Source: Lamellibrachia columna (lineage: Eukaryota; Annelida; Polychaeta; Sabellida; Siboglinidae). From it: DNA of 64,000 nucleotides. Positions 1 through 12,320 of the stretch are shown here, piece by piece; the first letter of the stretch is position 1, and the number at the start of each line of letters is the position of its first letter. Where the stretch lies: contig OY759263.1 of the NCBI GenBank assembly GCA_963662155.1, forward strand, positions 29,872,523 through 29,936,522. The letters are read 5' to 3'. A program made the translations under genes and the position numbers. The notes below the pieces were generated by a model. The model saw only the letters and a program-made list of their open reading frames with translations. It was not told the DNA's origin and made no database searches.

Positions 1-760
1 CCAGTTCTTTACAGTGATGTTGAAATAGCTGTTAACATAAACCGGTGTCCTGGCCGCGAAATTGCGAAACGTACCCGGTATAGCACAGGCGAGACTAAAC
101 CACGCCCATTCGCTATTACCATTGGCCGAGAGCGAGCGGGCGGGGATTAACGATGTATCGACAACCTTTCAGTCGGCTGTTTTTTTTTTAAATAATAAAT
201 TAACCTAGCAAAGTGTGTGTAGTGTCCAACGAAAGCAATTGGAAACGTTTAACAAATATCACAAAATAATCACATTTTAATAATGATCCCTCTTGTAGGT
301 AAGATGATACAAACATCACAAACCTGTCAGGGTAGATTTTTATTGAGGCAGTAACCTAGCCAATTCATTTTCCGCATCTTTGAGAAATCGAAATTTTAAG
401 CATGGTAACTCAAAGAAGCATACTGTATACATACAAAACAAATACATTTTAAAATGTATGAGTAGTTGATAGTGGTCTACATGTGAGATGGAAAGTTGGT
501 GGTCAGCAGGGACTTCAACTTTGGAAAATTGTTACTCAAAAGTTGGTGGTCCACATATTAACATAAAATGTAATCAACATTTGCACATGTCAGTTTTGGA
601 AATACGTATTTTCTATATTTTGATTTGTTATGTACTTAGCCAACCATTTGATTGATAGACATGGTATGCATGTTTTGTATTACTCTCTTTTCTGCCTTAG
701 GCCTATATTTTCAGTATATTTATGTCTAGAGTCTAGAGCATGTCGCCGCTCGCATTGTAA
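1..760. other. No gene seen; possible upstream flank of the zinc-finger ORF
   Basis: AT-rich sequence with no open frame of note and no recognisable repeat. It ends just before a TATA-like motif and the ORF at 855, so it may be the upstream region of that element, but nothing in it proves this. Confidence 0.4.
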
Positions 761-766
761 TTCCAC

Positions 767-774
767 TATAAAAG
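767..774 (+). promoter_or_regulatory. TATA-box-like motif upstream of the zinc-finger ORF
   Basis: TATAAAAG lies about 80 bp before the ATG at 855, a plausible core-promoter position for an intronless element gene. Seen as a motif only; promoter activity is inference. Confidence 0.35.
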
Positions 775-854
775 TGTTTCAAATAAACATGCTTTTCCTG
801 AGTTAGTTATTACATTTAACCATCTAATTTGTCCAGGTCGATGTCCTGCCAGTC

Positions 855-1772
855 ATGCCTAAGAGAGACAGAAATGCAAAACGAAAACAAGAAGAGCTAC
901 AGAAATCTGCCGCAAAATGTCAACGCCTATACACAATTTTTCGACGCAGCCTCAATGACTCATTGCCAGAAATACCCACAATGCCGCCAGGGAACTATGA
1001 TCCGTCCGCTGCCATCACACCTGATGACACTCCCAAAGACAAAGGTGTACCACCAGTCATAGAGATTCTGCCTTCGTCGTGCTCTCGCCCGAGTACCAGT
1101 TCATCAAGCAGCCATCATCCGTTCACTGCCATCACATCTGATGACGCTCCCAAAGATAAAAGTGTACCACCAGTCACAGACATACTGCCTTCGTCGTGTT
1201 CTCGCCCGATAGCCAGTTCATCAAGCAGCCATGATCCGTCCACTGCCATCACACCTGACCACACTCCTGGTGACAAAGATCACCTTACCAAGACACCTGG
1301 TCAGGAAACCGACAACGCATCTTCAGGCCAGAGACCGTCAAGTTCCCGCACACCGACGTACCAAGGAATTCCGTTAACTATTGCAGATGTTGTCAACAAA
1401 TTCCCCGAGCTTCGCTAATTTTCAGCAAAGAAATGTGGCCGAACAAGGGCTCACATTCTATGCACAACATGTCAGGGGTATAAGGAGATGGCAAAGAAAA
1501 GTTCTAAAAATGGCACTATAGCAATCGCAAGCGGCGTCAGGGCGGACTGTGGTGACAGGCTGGAAAGGGTCATTGACCATATGACCTCTGAACCGCACAT
1601 AGCAGCAACAAACAAGAAGAAGATGGACGAAGCCTGGGAAGAGTGCACAACGTCGCATCCATGGCTACGCGCACTCACTGCTTACAATAAGACTGTTTTT
1701 GCGATGCTTCTGCGAATGCCCGTCGACGTGTACAACGACTGTCTAATCGAAACGGTCTCCGCCCGATCGTGA
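855..1772 (+). pseudogene. Zinc-finger protein fragment, hAT/ZMYM-like element, broken by stops
   Basis: One reading frame runs from the ATG at 855 to 1772, interrupted only by TAA at 1416-1418 and ended by TGA at 1770-1772. The first part starts with a basic stretch (MPKRDRNAKRKQEELQKSAA) and then holds about 2.5 copies of a Pro/Ser-rich repeat of roughly 45 residues (DDTPKDKGVPPV, then LPSSCSRP, then a serine run). After the first stop the same frame encodes a C-x2-C ... H-x5-H finger (ILCTTCQ ... IDHMTSEPH) and a segment ending VYNDCLIETVSARS. Fingers of this layout sit at the N-terminus of many hAT-type transposases and their domesticated relatives. No DDE catalytic region or dimerisation domain follows, because a (ACGC)n/(AC)n microsatellite begins at 1,917. 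The high GC and Pro/Ser bias differ from the surroundings. The hAT assignment is inference from finger layout. It could also be a host zinc-finger pseudogene. Confidence 0.5.
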
Positions 1773-1916
1773 CCTGTCTCAAATGTTAAACCGATGCACA
1801 GTTTTCATTGTTCAGATTGATGGCAGCTGTGACAGACAAATGTTGGACCACAAGTTTGTAAGTGGACGGATGGCTAACAGTGATGGTAGCGTAACGAATG
1901 TCTTCGTCGTCGTACT

Positions 1917-2138
<222 letters not shown>

Positions 2139-2196
2139 CTGCCCTTTTTAACCATTTGGAGTGCCCTTTTAGGAAATTGCCCCCCCCAGTGAAAAA

Positions 2197-2870
2197 TCAA
2201 TAAAAAAACGCCCTGTTTGAAGCCATATTGGTTAGCATTGTAAAGTGAATGTTCTGTAAAAAATTAATATATCTGATTATGCATAATTTAAAAACAACTA
2301 TATAGATTACAGGTAATAGTGGTATTGGTCTGTTGTTACAGAACAGTGTTTCGTCATCATTTTTAAAGATATGAATAACTTTTGCAAATTTAATCCTGTC
2401 TGGGAAGATTCCAGTATTAAATATTTGATTAAGAAGTAATGTTAAGGGTTTAATAAAAATTAGTTTTATATATTTTAATTGCTTCAATGTAATACCATCA
2501 TGAACGCTACTAGTTTTTGTAGGAATTTTTCAATTATTTTTATTAATGACTCAAACTCAGAATTTCATGTCAGATAGAAACTTTTCTCTGTCAGTTATTT
2601 TGCAGTCTCCTTCTTTAAAATATATAGGTAATTATCTCTTTTTGTTTGATCTTTGCAAAATTTCATTTATAGTTCCCCAAGTTTTTCTTGTGTCTTTTTT
2701 AAATTTGTTAAACAATTGTTCATAATATATCAGTTTGGCTGCTCTGCTACTTCTTTTCTGAAATTTTCTTTATCATTTATTTTAAGCAAATTTACATTGA
2801 CATCTCTGGCAATAATAACTTAAGAATTTTTGCAATCAAGTTGTGATAACAATAATTCTTCAATAAATTG
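2197..2870 (-). mobile_element. LINE (CR1-like) reverse transcriptase fragment
   Basis: Reading right to left, the minus strand gives KKDTRKTWGTINEIL (about 2,710-2,650), then after frame breaks NQIFNTGIFPD, KVIHIF, RPIPLLPVI and RYINFLQNIHF. This is the usual order in a CR1-like LINE: pre-RT region, then the first RT blocks (PxxLK/FP..., NYRPISLLPV). The second half of the RT (FADD box) is missing, so the copy is truncated as well as frameshifted. Confidence 0.8.
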
Positions 2871-2901
2871 CGTGTAGTTAAAGTTCAGGTCTCAGACTAA
2901 C

Positions 2902-3162
2902 GTGTCTATACGGAAGAAAGTTGGAGTACTCGACCTGCCATCACACCTGATGGAGCGAAGACTGCGCTGGTACAGCCATGTAAGACGGCGAGGTAGCAAT
3001 GATGCAACCAATATAGCCCTAAACCAGACTGTTCCTGGGGCACAGCACAGAGACAGACCTAAGTCCCGGTACATGGACGTGGTGAAGCGAGACATGAAGA
3101 ATAATGGGATTAAGGAAGCGGCGACCCAAGCCAGACGTCTCTGGGCAGCTTCTGTAGCATGA
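2902..3162 (+). mobile_element. LINE C-terminal fragment
   Basis: The open frame holds the block typical of the extreme C-terminus of RTE/Jockey-like ORF2 proteins: ERRLRWYSHVRRRGSND, then HRDRPKSRYMDVVKRDMK, then a TQARRLW tail. These match the familiar pattern R-L-R-W-x-G-H-V ... RGRPK-x-W ... D-x-W. It follows the minus-strand LINE above, so the two are independent insertions. Confidence 0.75.
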
Positions 3163-3720
3163 ACAGGAAAACATGCATTGCGTCAATATACAAAATTGTA
3201 TTAACAGCAATACAAGAAACATCATTGTTTGTGAGAATACCTCGAGGAAATCACTTATACAGTTGAAATAATTTTCAGTAATTATAATTGGACTAGGTTC
3301 TACTAGTTAAAAGATAATATAAAAGGAAAAGAGGAGAGAAAAAAAGGCGTCATATATAAATAAAGACCTGGCATTTCTAGTTTGATACTAGTATGCCTGT
3401 GTAATTCCTTTCCATTACTACATTTGGCCACATTGTTTTGATAACTGTTACAATTAATTAATATTAATTAAGTTAAATGTAGGTATAAAAAATTATGGGT
3501 TTACATTCAAACATAAGACAAAATCAATAATATGGAAGATTATATCAAGTATAAACAGCTTGGGGTAATAGGATTACCATTTAAAGTGATTAACTTTGTA
3601 AATGAGTACACATGAGTTAAAGTTAAGTTCCGTTGTTCGAGAGCTTAGCTAGACATCCAGTTCTCATAAACCTCTGAACATTTGTATACATTTCATGTAT
3701 ACAAGCGGCTAACACCATTT

Positions 3721-4207
3721 TTACTTCGACGGAAAGTCAGGCTTCGTTGATACGACGAAAATCTTGTTCTCACGATCCTTGGCCAGGATTGTACCGTTAT
3801 ATGTCCATGTGTCCAGGATAGTACCCAGTTTTCGCAGATATCTTGCGTCGTAGGCGAGTCGAGCGCGCCGGGCCGTCAAGTCCTCGTTCACGAAGACTAC
3901 CTTTGTTGGTACTCGCCTTCGTCTCGGCGACGTTCTCTTTGAAATTTCACGAGCACGGGGCGAGAGCGATATGTCTCTATAGACTGGTGCTTCACTCCGA
4001 CTCTGTAACTCCAAACGATATCGCCGGCCTGGAGCGGTGTAGAGACACATCTGCTTGTTGATAATATCAATTACTGTGCCTTCTAGTTGGTCGTCACTGA
4101 CGATTTCTTCAATTCCCAGAAAGCGCAGATTTGACCGGCTGGAATATTGTTCGTACCCATCCAGCTTGTTTTCCAGGTTTTCGACTTTGTTTTCTAAATC
4201 CGCAATT
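3721..4207 (-). mobile_element. Retroelement ORF1-like protein fragment (coiled coil plus RNA-binding region)
   Basis: On the minus strand the frame is open from about 4,207 to the stop at 3,721-3,723 (about 161 codons). It begins with a heptad coiled coil (ADLENKVENLENKLDGYEQY), then SSRSNLRFLGIEE, a basic stretch SKRTSPRRRRVPTKVVFVNE, and the tail segment LTARRARLAYDARYLRK. The order of coiled coil, an EQYSRRNxLR-like motif and a basic NED-L-x-x-R-x-x-L-x-x-x-AR tail is that of ORF1-type proteins from L1/Tx1-like retrotransposons. No ORF2 follows directly, so the copy is partial. Confidence 0.65.
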
Positions 4208-4389
4208 TATATTGTTTCTTGGATTAGAGCATTGCTCCAATTCAGACAGATCAGTTTCATGTATGTTCACAAGTCATGTGTGCTACTGTCTATTCACAGT
4301 TCAATCCAATTTGACATGGAATTTACCTGTATTTCTCCCACCTATGCGACGACTTAAACAAGCCATGTCACGTGATCGAATTTTCATGT

Positions 4390-4870
4390 GAGCTGTCGTG
4401 GCTTAGCGGTAGGACTCGACAGGTTTCGCCGTCTCGTCAACGTTTTGCCCGCTACGGCGCCTCATACGATATATTTAGACGCACGTCTAGCTAATTACGA
4501 AGGTAAGGTTTAGCCGTCAACGTGAATTGCAGCGGTGTCTCGACCGTTGGTCGACTAAGAACGCTCGGTGTGGGGCGCAACATTCGCAACAATCGGACAT
4601 ACACACTGCTGTGGGGTTGTTTTCCGTCATTAATCCAACCTACGCATCCAATGTTCGGACTTTGACGAAAGCAAAACACATTATTTCTTTCTGCAATCGT
4701 ATACAAGGTATGTACGAATTGTTCTTTCATTCAAGATGGAGAAGTATCTTTCCACTCTAAATATTACCAGAAGGTAATGCATGTCAACTAACGATATAAA
4801 CTGTTTGACTTCAACGACAACAGAAGTGACGTTGCAGTGATTTGATGAGAACTGTTGTATTGTCACCACA
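4390..4870. other. No gene or known repeat recognised
   Basis: Mixed-composition DNA between the ORF1-like fragment and the ACGC array at 4,878. Two short opposing open frames at 4,491-4,760 have no recognisable motif. Confidence 0.4.
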
Positions 4871-4877
4871 ATGCCTT

Positions 4878-4979
<102 letters not shown>

Positions 4980-5639
4980 TAATATAAATGTAGCTACTTT
5001 ACTTACTTTACCCTAGTTGGTGCATAAGACCACTTGTAATATACATGTAGAGAATAATAAAACAAACGCGTAATAATCCGACAATTAAACTTATATACAA
5101 CGTTGCAGCTGGAACTGTGTATTTGAATAACAGTTCTTATCAGCTATCCAAACAGTACGCAAACACAGCACTGAGACTGGGTGGAGTGCAATCAATAGAC
5201 AACCTCCAGATTTCTGTATTACCGCTGTCGATTCACTCTACTGCAACACGACAAAGCCAGTCTATGCCAGATACCTATTGTGCCGCTGCTGGGCTCGCAG
5301 CACTAACGTCATAATATTATTTCTCCCGCGTGACACCTGCAGATGTGCCGTGCAATTATGCTCGCGATTTAAAAAATCGTAGAAGATATGGAGTTTGTTG
5401 ACTATTAGTTGATTTATCAGATGCGATCATTCTACGCGTAATTATTCTAATGTACACACACAATGTTATTTGTTGATGCGGCCACTGGTACATAATTCAA
5501 TTCCATATTTAACAAGATTGCTATCCTAAGCAACTATCCCAGATGGTAAGTATATAAGGAAGCATTTGGCTTAACGGCAGTTGGACCATTATTCATCTAC
5601 GATGTCGCTAAATCAATTATCTTTAGGCGCTCATAATTT

Positions 5640-6050
5640 TTGGCATCGACGTGGTATCCAAGCTTGTAGTGTTCTAAATGAGGTCTAACTATTGCTTTAT
5701 ACAGAGGTATAATTAGCTGTTTTTTATGTTATAATTCTCCCAGGCAACCCAATAATGTGATTACTTTTTGAAGCAGCTGCCTAGTCTTTTTGTTGTACAT
5801 AGGACAGCATCGCCCAGATTATATTTTCCATCTATGTTCCCATGTCCTGTGGGTAGGAATTTACATTTCCTGAAATTGAATAAAATCTGCCATTGCTCAA
5901 ACGGTTTGACTATTTCGTCTAGATCATCTTGAAAACTGAGTTTCCCCTATCATCTTTAACCTGTCGAAACACGTTTGTGTCATCCGCAAATTTCATTACT
6001 TTGCTTGTTATATCTTCCCAGTCATTGATATAGTATGTCAGTGATATATA
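5640..6050 (-). mobile_element. LINE reverse transcriptase fragment (FADD region to C-terminus)
   Basis: The minus strand reads YYINDWEDITSKVMKFADDT, then NVFRQV, then FEQWQI-like and NFRKCK blocks, then NIDGKYNLGDAVL, and ends LIIPLYKAIVRPHLEH. These are the motif C (FADD) and thumb blocks of CR1/L2-like LINEs. Stops and frameshifts interrupt it. Confidence 0.78.
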
Positions 6051-6054
6051 CTGA

Positions 6055-6448
6055 AATTTGCAGACGATACAAAAGCACATACTGTAAGTTAATATATTAT
6101 ATTAAGAATAACATATGTCATAATATGCACAAACACAAACAGCAATACACATATTTTCAACAGCAGTTTTATGTCCCTGCTTCTATATTGTCTGAAACAT
6201 GGAAATAATCAAAACATTTGAACTAAAACTACTAAGTTTCCAGACCAGGTGCTTGCGCAGACTTGCAAAACTTCATCAACCAGGAGGAAGTTTTTAAAAG
6301 CACAAAAGCAGAGCCAATTAAGTCAACACTATTGAAGAGAAGATGGATATATTTGGATCATGTCCTTAGAATGATGCCAACAAGTACACCAAAGAAGGTG
6401 TGGTACTGCAACCATCTGGAAAAAAGGATAAGAGGACGCCCAAAATAA
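6055..6448 (+). mobile_element. LINE fragments (KFADDT box, then C-terminal RGRPK block)
   Basis: A plus-strand KFADDTKAHT appears at 6,055. After a gap, 6,225-6,448 encodes RCLRRLAKLH-like sequence, TKAEPI, RWIYLDHVLRM and EKRIRGRPK. This is the tail pattern R-R-W-x-Y-x-G-H-V-L-R-M ... R-G-R-P-K of RTE-like ORF2. It abuts the oppositely oriented fragment at 5,640-6,050. Confidence 0.65.
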
Positions 6449-6526
6449 AACGTACCAACGATATATTATATATGCCATGTTGGCACATATAACAATTTTG
6501 GATTGCACATTGTTCAATATAGGTAT

Positions 6527-7830
6527 TCAGATAATAAATTTGATATAATTTGCGAAACCATGTAAACTGTGAGTGGTGATCTTGTCTTTTAATAAACCAA
6601 GTGCATTATTTATGGTATGCGGCAAACTGTACCTGAGACTTCGTTTAGCAAACGCGTGGTGTACCCTGATCGTATGCATATTATATTGACCACGTGTATT
6701 AAAGTTGTGAACACTATTGTTTTGATCAAATGGTAAGTTTTGCAAGTAGACAGATAGTTTATTGTTTCAAAATTTATGATATAATTCTAGTTACTGCAAT
6801 TTTAGAATATGCTCTACTTTTAGTAATTTAAGACTTTAGAACAGCTGATCGGTGTGAGCATTATATTTGCTTAAATATACAATTCGGACGGCTTTCTTTT
6901 GAAGTTTTTTTTATTATATCACATCTATAACCCCAGGCCGTTAATTCATAGTTTAGATATGACAATATCAGAGTGCTATACAACATAATCTTTATATTAA
7001 GAGGTAACAATCGTTTGAGTTTATTTAGGATATCTATTGTCATGGAACACCTATTTGACATTTTGTCGATGTGGCTTTGTCAGTTTAATTGTTCATTAAA
7101 ACTCAGCCCAAGGAAATTGAAGTCATCTTCTCTAGCGATATTTATATTATCTATTTTTAGATTTCGTGGGTTTATCATATTATTTCTTTTAGCCGTTTTG
7201 ATGATCATATATTTGGGTTTATTTACATTTACAAATATTTTTTTAAATTTAAGCCACTAATTAATTTTGTTCGGTTCTGTGTTGATTAAGAATTGTACAT
7301 TGTAATATTTTAATATTGTGCGAAAAAATCTAGGGTACTTGAAAGGGTCGTGTCATCGGCATACATGATAAAGTTGAATTTTGGCCTAGCTTGGGCAAAG
7401 TCATTTATGTATATTATAAATAACAAAGACTGGATTGGGCAAAGTCATTTTTGTAAATAATAAATATCAAAGGGCCTTGCATTGATCATTGAGGTACGCC
7501 TGTTGAGATATTGAGCATATCTGATTGGGATTCTTCAAATTCTACGTACTGTTTTCATTTTGTTAAATAATTTATGAATAGATCTAAAGCTACACCTTTT
7601 ACGCCATAAAACTCATTAGCATTGATTGATTATATGCTTGTGCTTGGTATATTAAAGCGTTCGTTGTGTCTTTCTGCCAGTAACTTAAAATTACCACGAT
7701 CATAATAGATGGAATGGCGTATTGGTTGAATATCCTCATCAACTGTTTCATTTAACTGTAATGTGTTAGATAAAGAATTGCGGTTAGTACCTCCTTGGAA
7801 ATGAATACAAGATTCATCATCATCCATTAT
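6527..7830 (-). mobile_element. CR1-like LINE with large internal deletion
   Basis: Minus strand, from the right end: an ORF2 start-like segment (7,827-7,630; DDDESCIHFQGG ... NFKLLAERHN), then the RT motif-C region YINDFAQARPKFNFIMYADD (about 7,440-7,330), the thumb block LPLNIKIMLYSTLILSYLNY (7,000-6,930), and a C-terminal segment HNFNTRGQYN ... KRSLRYSLPH (6,700-6,610). The endonuclease and first half of the RT are missing between 7,630 and about 7,500. The remaining order is that of one LINE insertion. Confidence 0.8.
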
Positions 7831-8535
7831 TTGGATACGTCATTTTGGTAAAGAAATATGCAACTAAAACCGATTGTCTGCTATATATTATACATATAAC
7901 ATTTAAGGTACAATATAGAGTTAGCATGTATTTTGTGCTGCGAATCACCATAACTGCCTGTGTAGGAATATGATAATAGTACATATAAGTACTGATACGA
8001 ATATTATTATTTGGGATTAACAAAACATGACAAATATAATAAAAAGAAAAATGCGTACCACAGAGGTCATCGAGGTACCGAGATTAACGGTGACAAAACA
8101 AGTCACAATACAATGGTAAGATGGGACTGCCAATCATAATATTATTAACAGTCGCAGGTGATCTTTAAATTATATGTACACATAGGCTCAGGTTGGTTAT
8201 AGTCTTGATATAAAATAATCATTGTTTATAAACAAACAACAACAATGATAATACAATAAAATACTATCATGGTTTGGCTTGTACCAACTACACATCAACA
8301 TAACTAAACATATTACTGTAACTCTCTTTGGAATCTTGAGATAGATTTATCAATTTATTCTTCACAAGGAAGTCTACCATAATTGTATTTAATTAAACTT
8401 ATTTCACTGGTGTGTAACTATCTGACTTTTTTCTCGAACTTCTTTTAATAACTGTATAAGGTTTGCTTCTTGCCATTCAAAAGGACCCCATCCATCTTTC
8501 AGTGACAACACTATTGAAACTATTGCAAGTGATAT
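7830..8535. other. No gene seen
   Basis: AT-rich sequence without an open frame of note, recognised motif or tandem repeat. Confidence 0.4.
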
Positions 8536-8544
8536 ACCAATTTG

Positions 8545-9020
8545 TAAACTAGTCGACTCGCCTTGTAGAGTCTGACTCGCGTCGCACTCGAATGGCCCGT
8601 TTTCATGACTTGCAAATTGACTTGACTCGAGACTTGAATTGGACTTGGCAGTCAGTGACTTGAGACTTGACTCGACTTGTCAGTTTGTGACTTGCCAACA
8701 AGCCTGGTAGCTCGAAATGTACGCGAAACAAGATCGTGTTGTTGTGACAAGCCGCGCCAAGTACAATAATTATTGAGTACTTATTAAGATTGGCTGATAA
8801 TATTGTGGCCGGGCAGCATCCGCCTAGATTTCCCGCTAAAAATTACTGCAGACATGCCATAACAATATTGGCGATTGGTGAACCCTGGGGACTTGGAACT
8901 TGATTTGGAATTCAGAGAGATGACTCGATACTTTACTTGGACTTTGAGGTAACTGACTTGCGAATTGACTTGCAGGTCTACGACTTGATACTTGACTTGC
9001 TAGCTTGTGACTGGGCAACA
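8545..9020. repeat. Degenerate ACTTG/GACTTG-rich repeat in two blocks
   Basis: Blocks at about 8,545-8,705 and 8,888-9,020 are dense in GACTTG/CTTGACT words. Both end in similar words (GTGACTTGCCAACAAG and GTGACTGGGCAACAAG). About 180 bp of unrelated sequence separates them, so an insertion may have split one repeat. Confidence 0.6.
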
Positions 9021-9879
9021 AGTGTGCTAATTTGCTCTACTGTTTCTATTAAAGGTTTTGGTGGAAAATGTGTTCAGATGGATTCTCCAAGGTCGATATT
9101 GACAAATGTCCATAGAGTTCATTGCGGGATTTAGAATATCAAGCCGATTCTGTGGATGAGTAAGAGTTAATCAGCTTTTGTACCGGATGTGTCCACTATT
9201 GGAATGAACAGAACTGTTTTGATACCGTATGCGTCGCCTTTTACAATAATTAAGATGCTTTCGTACAGAGGCGTTAACTCTTGGACGAAATAAGCTGCTT
9301 TCAAACCGGAGGCGTCAACTCTTGCAGACTCGTCAACATCGACGTAAATAGTGCTGTATCAAAAGGTGTCTGCAGGTAGGAACATTCATCTGACTCTACA
9401 GATCGGCCGTGCAAAATTTCAAAATTGTATTAATATAATTTAATATTATTAATAAAACAGCACTAATTATTTCGGCATAGCAGTAACAGTTTCGGCGACA
9501 ACGATACATGTATATATTCCAAACTAGGTGCCTTTATATAAGTTTTTTCAAGATAAAACAAAGGATAGCGAAAAAATTAACATGATTTTCGTTTTGTCCT
9601 CCGTGTTTTAGAGTGTGATGCGGATATGTTATTGGTCGGCCAACATTACAACCAGTTATGTCTACTGATTCTTTAATTTCACGCTCTGTCAACCCAAGTG
9701 GAGTGACTGACGACATTGAGATAACATGTTTCTAATTGAACGGTCTGATTTCGATGTCTCAGTAAGGCGTACAATTGTACACAAGTAGCCAAAATAATTT
9801 TTTATATAATGAACTCACATTGTGTCTCTGGCGACCATAATTTGGTGTGCTGTTTTACTTAAAACTGCTTCCTCAGTTG

Positions 9880-10328
9880 ATTTAGCCTATCGCAAATCCG
9901 GTTCATCCAAATATGTAGTGCGTAAATAGTCTATGTAACAACCGCAGTCGATTTAATAAAAAAGCCCATTTTTTTTAAAAATCATCGAAAGAATTGACTT
10001 CAATCGGTAGATCTAGTAAGGATCAAAATAGTGGATATCCGAAATGGTAAACACTATGTGGGTCAATGCAGATCATGGACGTGACTTCCATCCTCTCACC
10101 GATCACATGACAAAGTTACGAAATTTAACCAAGGAAGAAAATCGTAATTTTTCATAATTTCGAACAAGAATTAACTAATTTAATAGTTTGTCTGACGATT
10201 TCACAAAAACTACATACACAAGTTGCACAAACAAGCTAGCATGTTGCAGTGGATACTAGGTAGATTTGGTTTTCGGAAAATTAATTTGAAATGAGACTAG
10301 CAAAAATAGAATTAATTAAGCACCTTTA
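9880..10328 (+). repeat. Dispersed repeat family R1, copy 1
   Basis: An inverted copy of 23,604-23,980. Shared words on opposite strands include CGCAGTCGATTTAATAAAAA, GATCTAGTAAGGATCAAAAT, CACATGACAAAGT and CAGTGGATACTAGGTAG. Gaps and substitutions show an old copy. No coding capacity is visible, so it is probably a non-autonomous element or part of a larger one. Confidence 0.75.
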
Positions 10329-10329
10329 A

Positions 10330-11600
10330 ATGAATAGACAGTGCTAAATGTAGAACTAAACTGTGCCGTTTCCGGCACAACAATAACTGTTTGGCATATT
10401 GCTCACTACCTACTTGGACAGGACATAATTACTTTGTCCTCTTTAGATTTATCTAACAGAGACAATTAATTTCCGCTAAGATATGAGATCGATATGACGA
10501 TACGCTTGTACGAAGTGTCGATGGGCGGTTGGTTAGTTACTTTGGTGGGCCGTTTGGTTCAAAACAAACTATTCGGAGCGCGCTTCAATTAATTTCAAGC
10601 ACTCTCTACAGTGGAGCCAATCAGAGGCGGTTTTAGTGCGTGCGCTCCCAGCGCCGGCCACCAGGAGAATCCAAATTAAAGACCGCCATCTCCATGCCCA
10701 AGAGACACTAACGCATGTGTGGGTACGAGGACACGATGAACTCGTGCTAAAGGTGCTTTACACGCCTTGGTATTCGTCGTAGCCATAATATCCACACCCC
10801 GGTATTTTTTTTCTAGGATAATGTCCACTCAACGCTCTTACTATGTATACATGTAATGCCTTTTTAAAATGTGATGCTTTTGTCTTTGAAAAAGCTAGCC
10901 GTAGCCAAATGTGACGCCGTGGGGCCGTCTTTGCCTCATCGATACTGCAGTCTGCCGCGCAGAAAGTAATTATACTAGTTAATCATGTTAGAAAAATCCG
11001 AGTTGTGGAAGATTTAATTATCACCGCGTGTAACTCGATCGATGTATCTGCCACTGACGGTAACCGAAGCAGCGACAACGATCGACACAGGTGTACTGGA
11101 GAAAGCGAGAGACCCCCGCGCGTGAGCTGAGTTTTTTTGTTGAGCGAGCTTTTTTATTTGTACCTGTTTTCAGCAATTGTTTTTCACCTTTTTAAATTGA
11201 GGGAAAAATCTATATTTATATGAAGTATTCCCCTAGTAAAAGGTAAGTAAAAGCTAAGTTGCTATCTAGCGCGGTATCCAGTACACATGACCAGGCGCGG
11301 GGATAGTCGTACGCACGTATTTCCACACCAATATGGCAAACACATATTTTCAACCCGCCCCCAGAAATGGAATGGTCCCTAATCTGGCGAGCATCCATCA
11401 TGGAATACAAGCACGAACGAGAGAGCTGATAGGGCCTACGCGGTGTCATTTACACTCGCTGAAAAGGACACAATGTTAATTGACTATTGTGCAGGCCAGC
11501 AAAGACCAATTAGCTAAAAGTATGATGGACACAGTCCAGCAGATCTCATTCTCCTTCAATTATTCTTAACTCAGAGGTTGCGTGTCTTTCGGGTGGAGCT
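10330..11600. other. No gene seen
   Basis: Mixed-composition sequence, locally GC-richer at 10,560-10,800 and 10,910-11,110, without a supported exon, RNA gene or repeat. Could hold regulatory DNA; nothing specific is visible. Confidence 0.35.
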
Positions 11601-11610
11601 CGAATTAGGT

Positions 11611-11991
11611 TCACTCGTGCGAACACTCTGTATACATTCGAGTCTGACAATTATACGCGGCGACGCATAACTGCTTGTTGGTATTGGTCCTTACGCATGT
11701 CCACAGAGACAAAACGTTGGATGCAGAACGCATCATCCACCAGTTCAGTCGTTTAGTGCTAACATTCCACCCAAATGAAGGATATGGTAGTAACTGAACT
11801 CTTTCTGTGGATATGACGCACTCGTATACATTTATTACCGAGGCATTATCATTGCCTACAAAGTACATGTCTTCTTGGCTTGTGATTAAACGGCTGCTTT
11901 TATTGCAAAGGGTTTGGTTTGCATATATTAATATATAATTATCAGGATTGATTCTTAGTGTTCCAATGATGTTGTTGTAGTACGTGTACAT
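11611..11991 (-). CDS. Unidentified 126-codon ORF inside an inverted-repeat arm
   Basis: The minus-strand ORF lies almost wholly inside the left arm of the large inverted repeat. It has a protein-like composition with spaced cysteines (NQTLCNKSS, NVYECVIS, LWTCVR, KQLCVAA, YNCQTR, TECSHE), three N-x-S/T sites and aromatic residues, suggesting an extracellular domain. The other arm (plus strand, 14,040-14,290) encodes the same sequence but carries a ~50 bp deletion, frameshifts and a TAG in place of the Trp in SLWTC. I do not recognise the family. It could be an exon of a transposon-encoded or captured host protein. Confidence 0.35.
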   Translation of the reverse strand: MYTYYNNIIGTLRINPDNYILIYANQTLCNKSSRLITSQEDMYFVGNDNASVINVYECVISTERVQLLPYPSFGWNVSTKRLNWWMMRSASNVLSLWTCVRTNTNKQLCVAAYNCQTRMYTECSHE

Positions 11992-12320
11992 ATATTGTCA
12001 TAATGCTTCACTAGTTGTTATAATTAATTGTGTTATTACATAATCAACGGGTAATTGAAGCATGTAGACAATCTTAATACATTGCAAAATCATAACACAT
12101 TAAAACGAGTATTTGTCAACCATATATGATGTACTGTTAAGGTTCACATCCACCTTGTATAAAGGATTGGGGTCGAGTAGGTGGGTCACGTTTTTCTCCA
12201 TGGCCAGAGGGGTATTCTTTTTATTTAAAGTTTTATTTTAATTTCAAAAGGCACCAGATTACAAATGATCACAGTTTGTTTCTTTAAACAAATGGACACA
12301 CAGATCCCCTCTTACCGAGT
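11640..12320 (+). repeat. Left arm of a large inverted repeat
   Basis: Reverse complement of about 13,680-14,290. Matching stretches include TGGATGCAGAACGCATCATC, the region around AAGTACATGT, TAATTATCAGGATTGATTCT, TGCAAAATCATAACACATTA, and the block AGGTGGGTGTGAACxTxAACAGTA in reverse. Arms are about 600-680 bp and moderately diverged, with about 1.36 kb between them. Confidence 0.85.
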
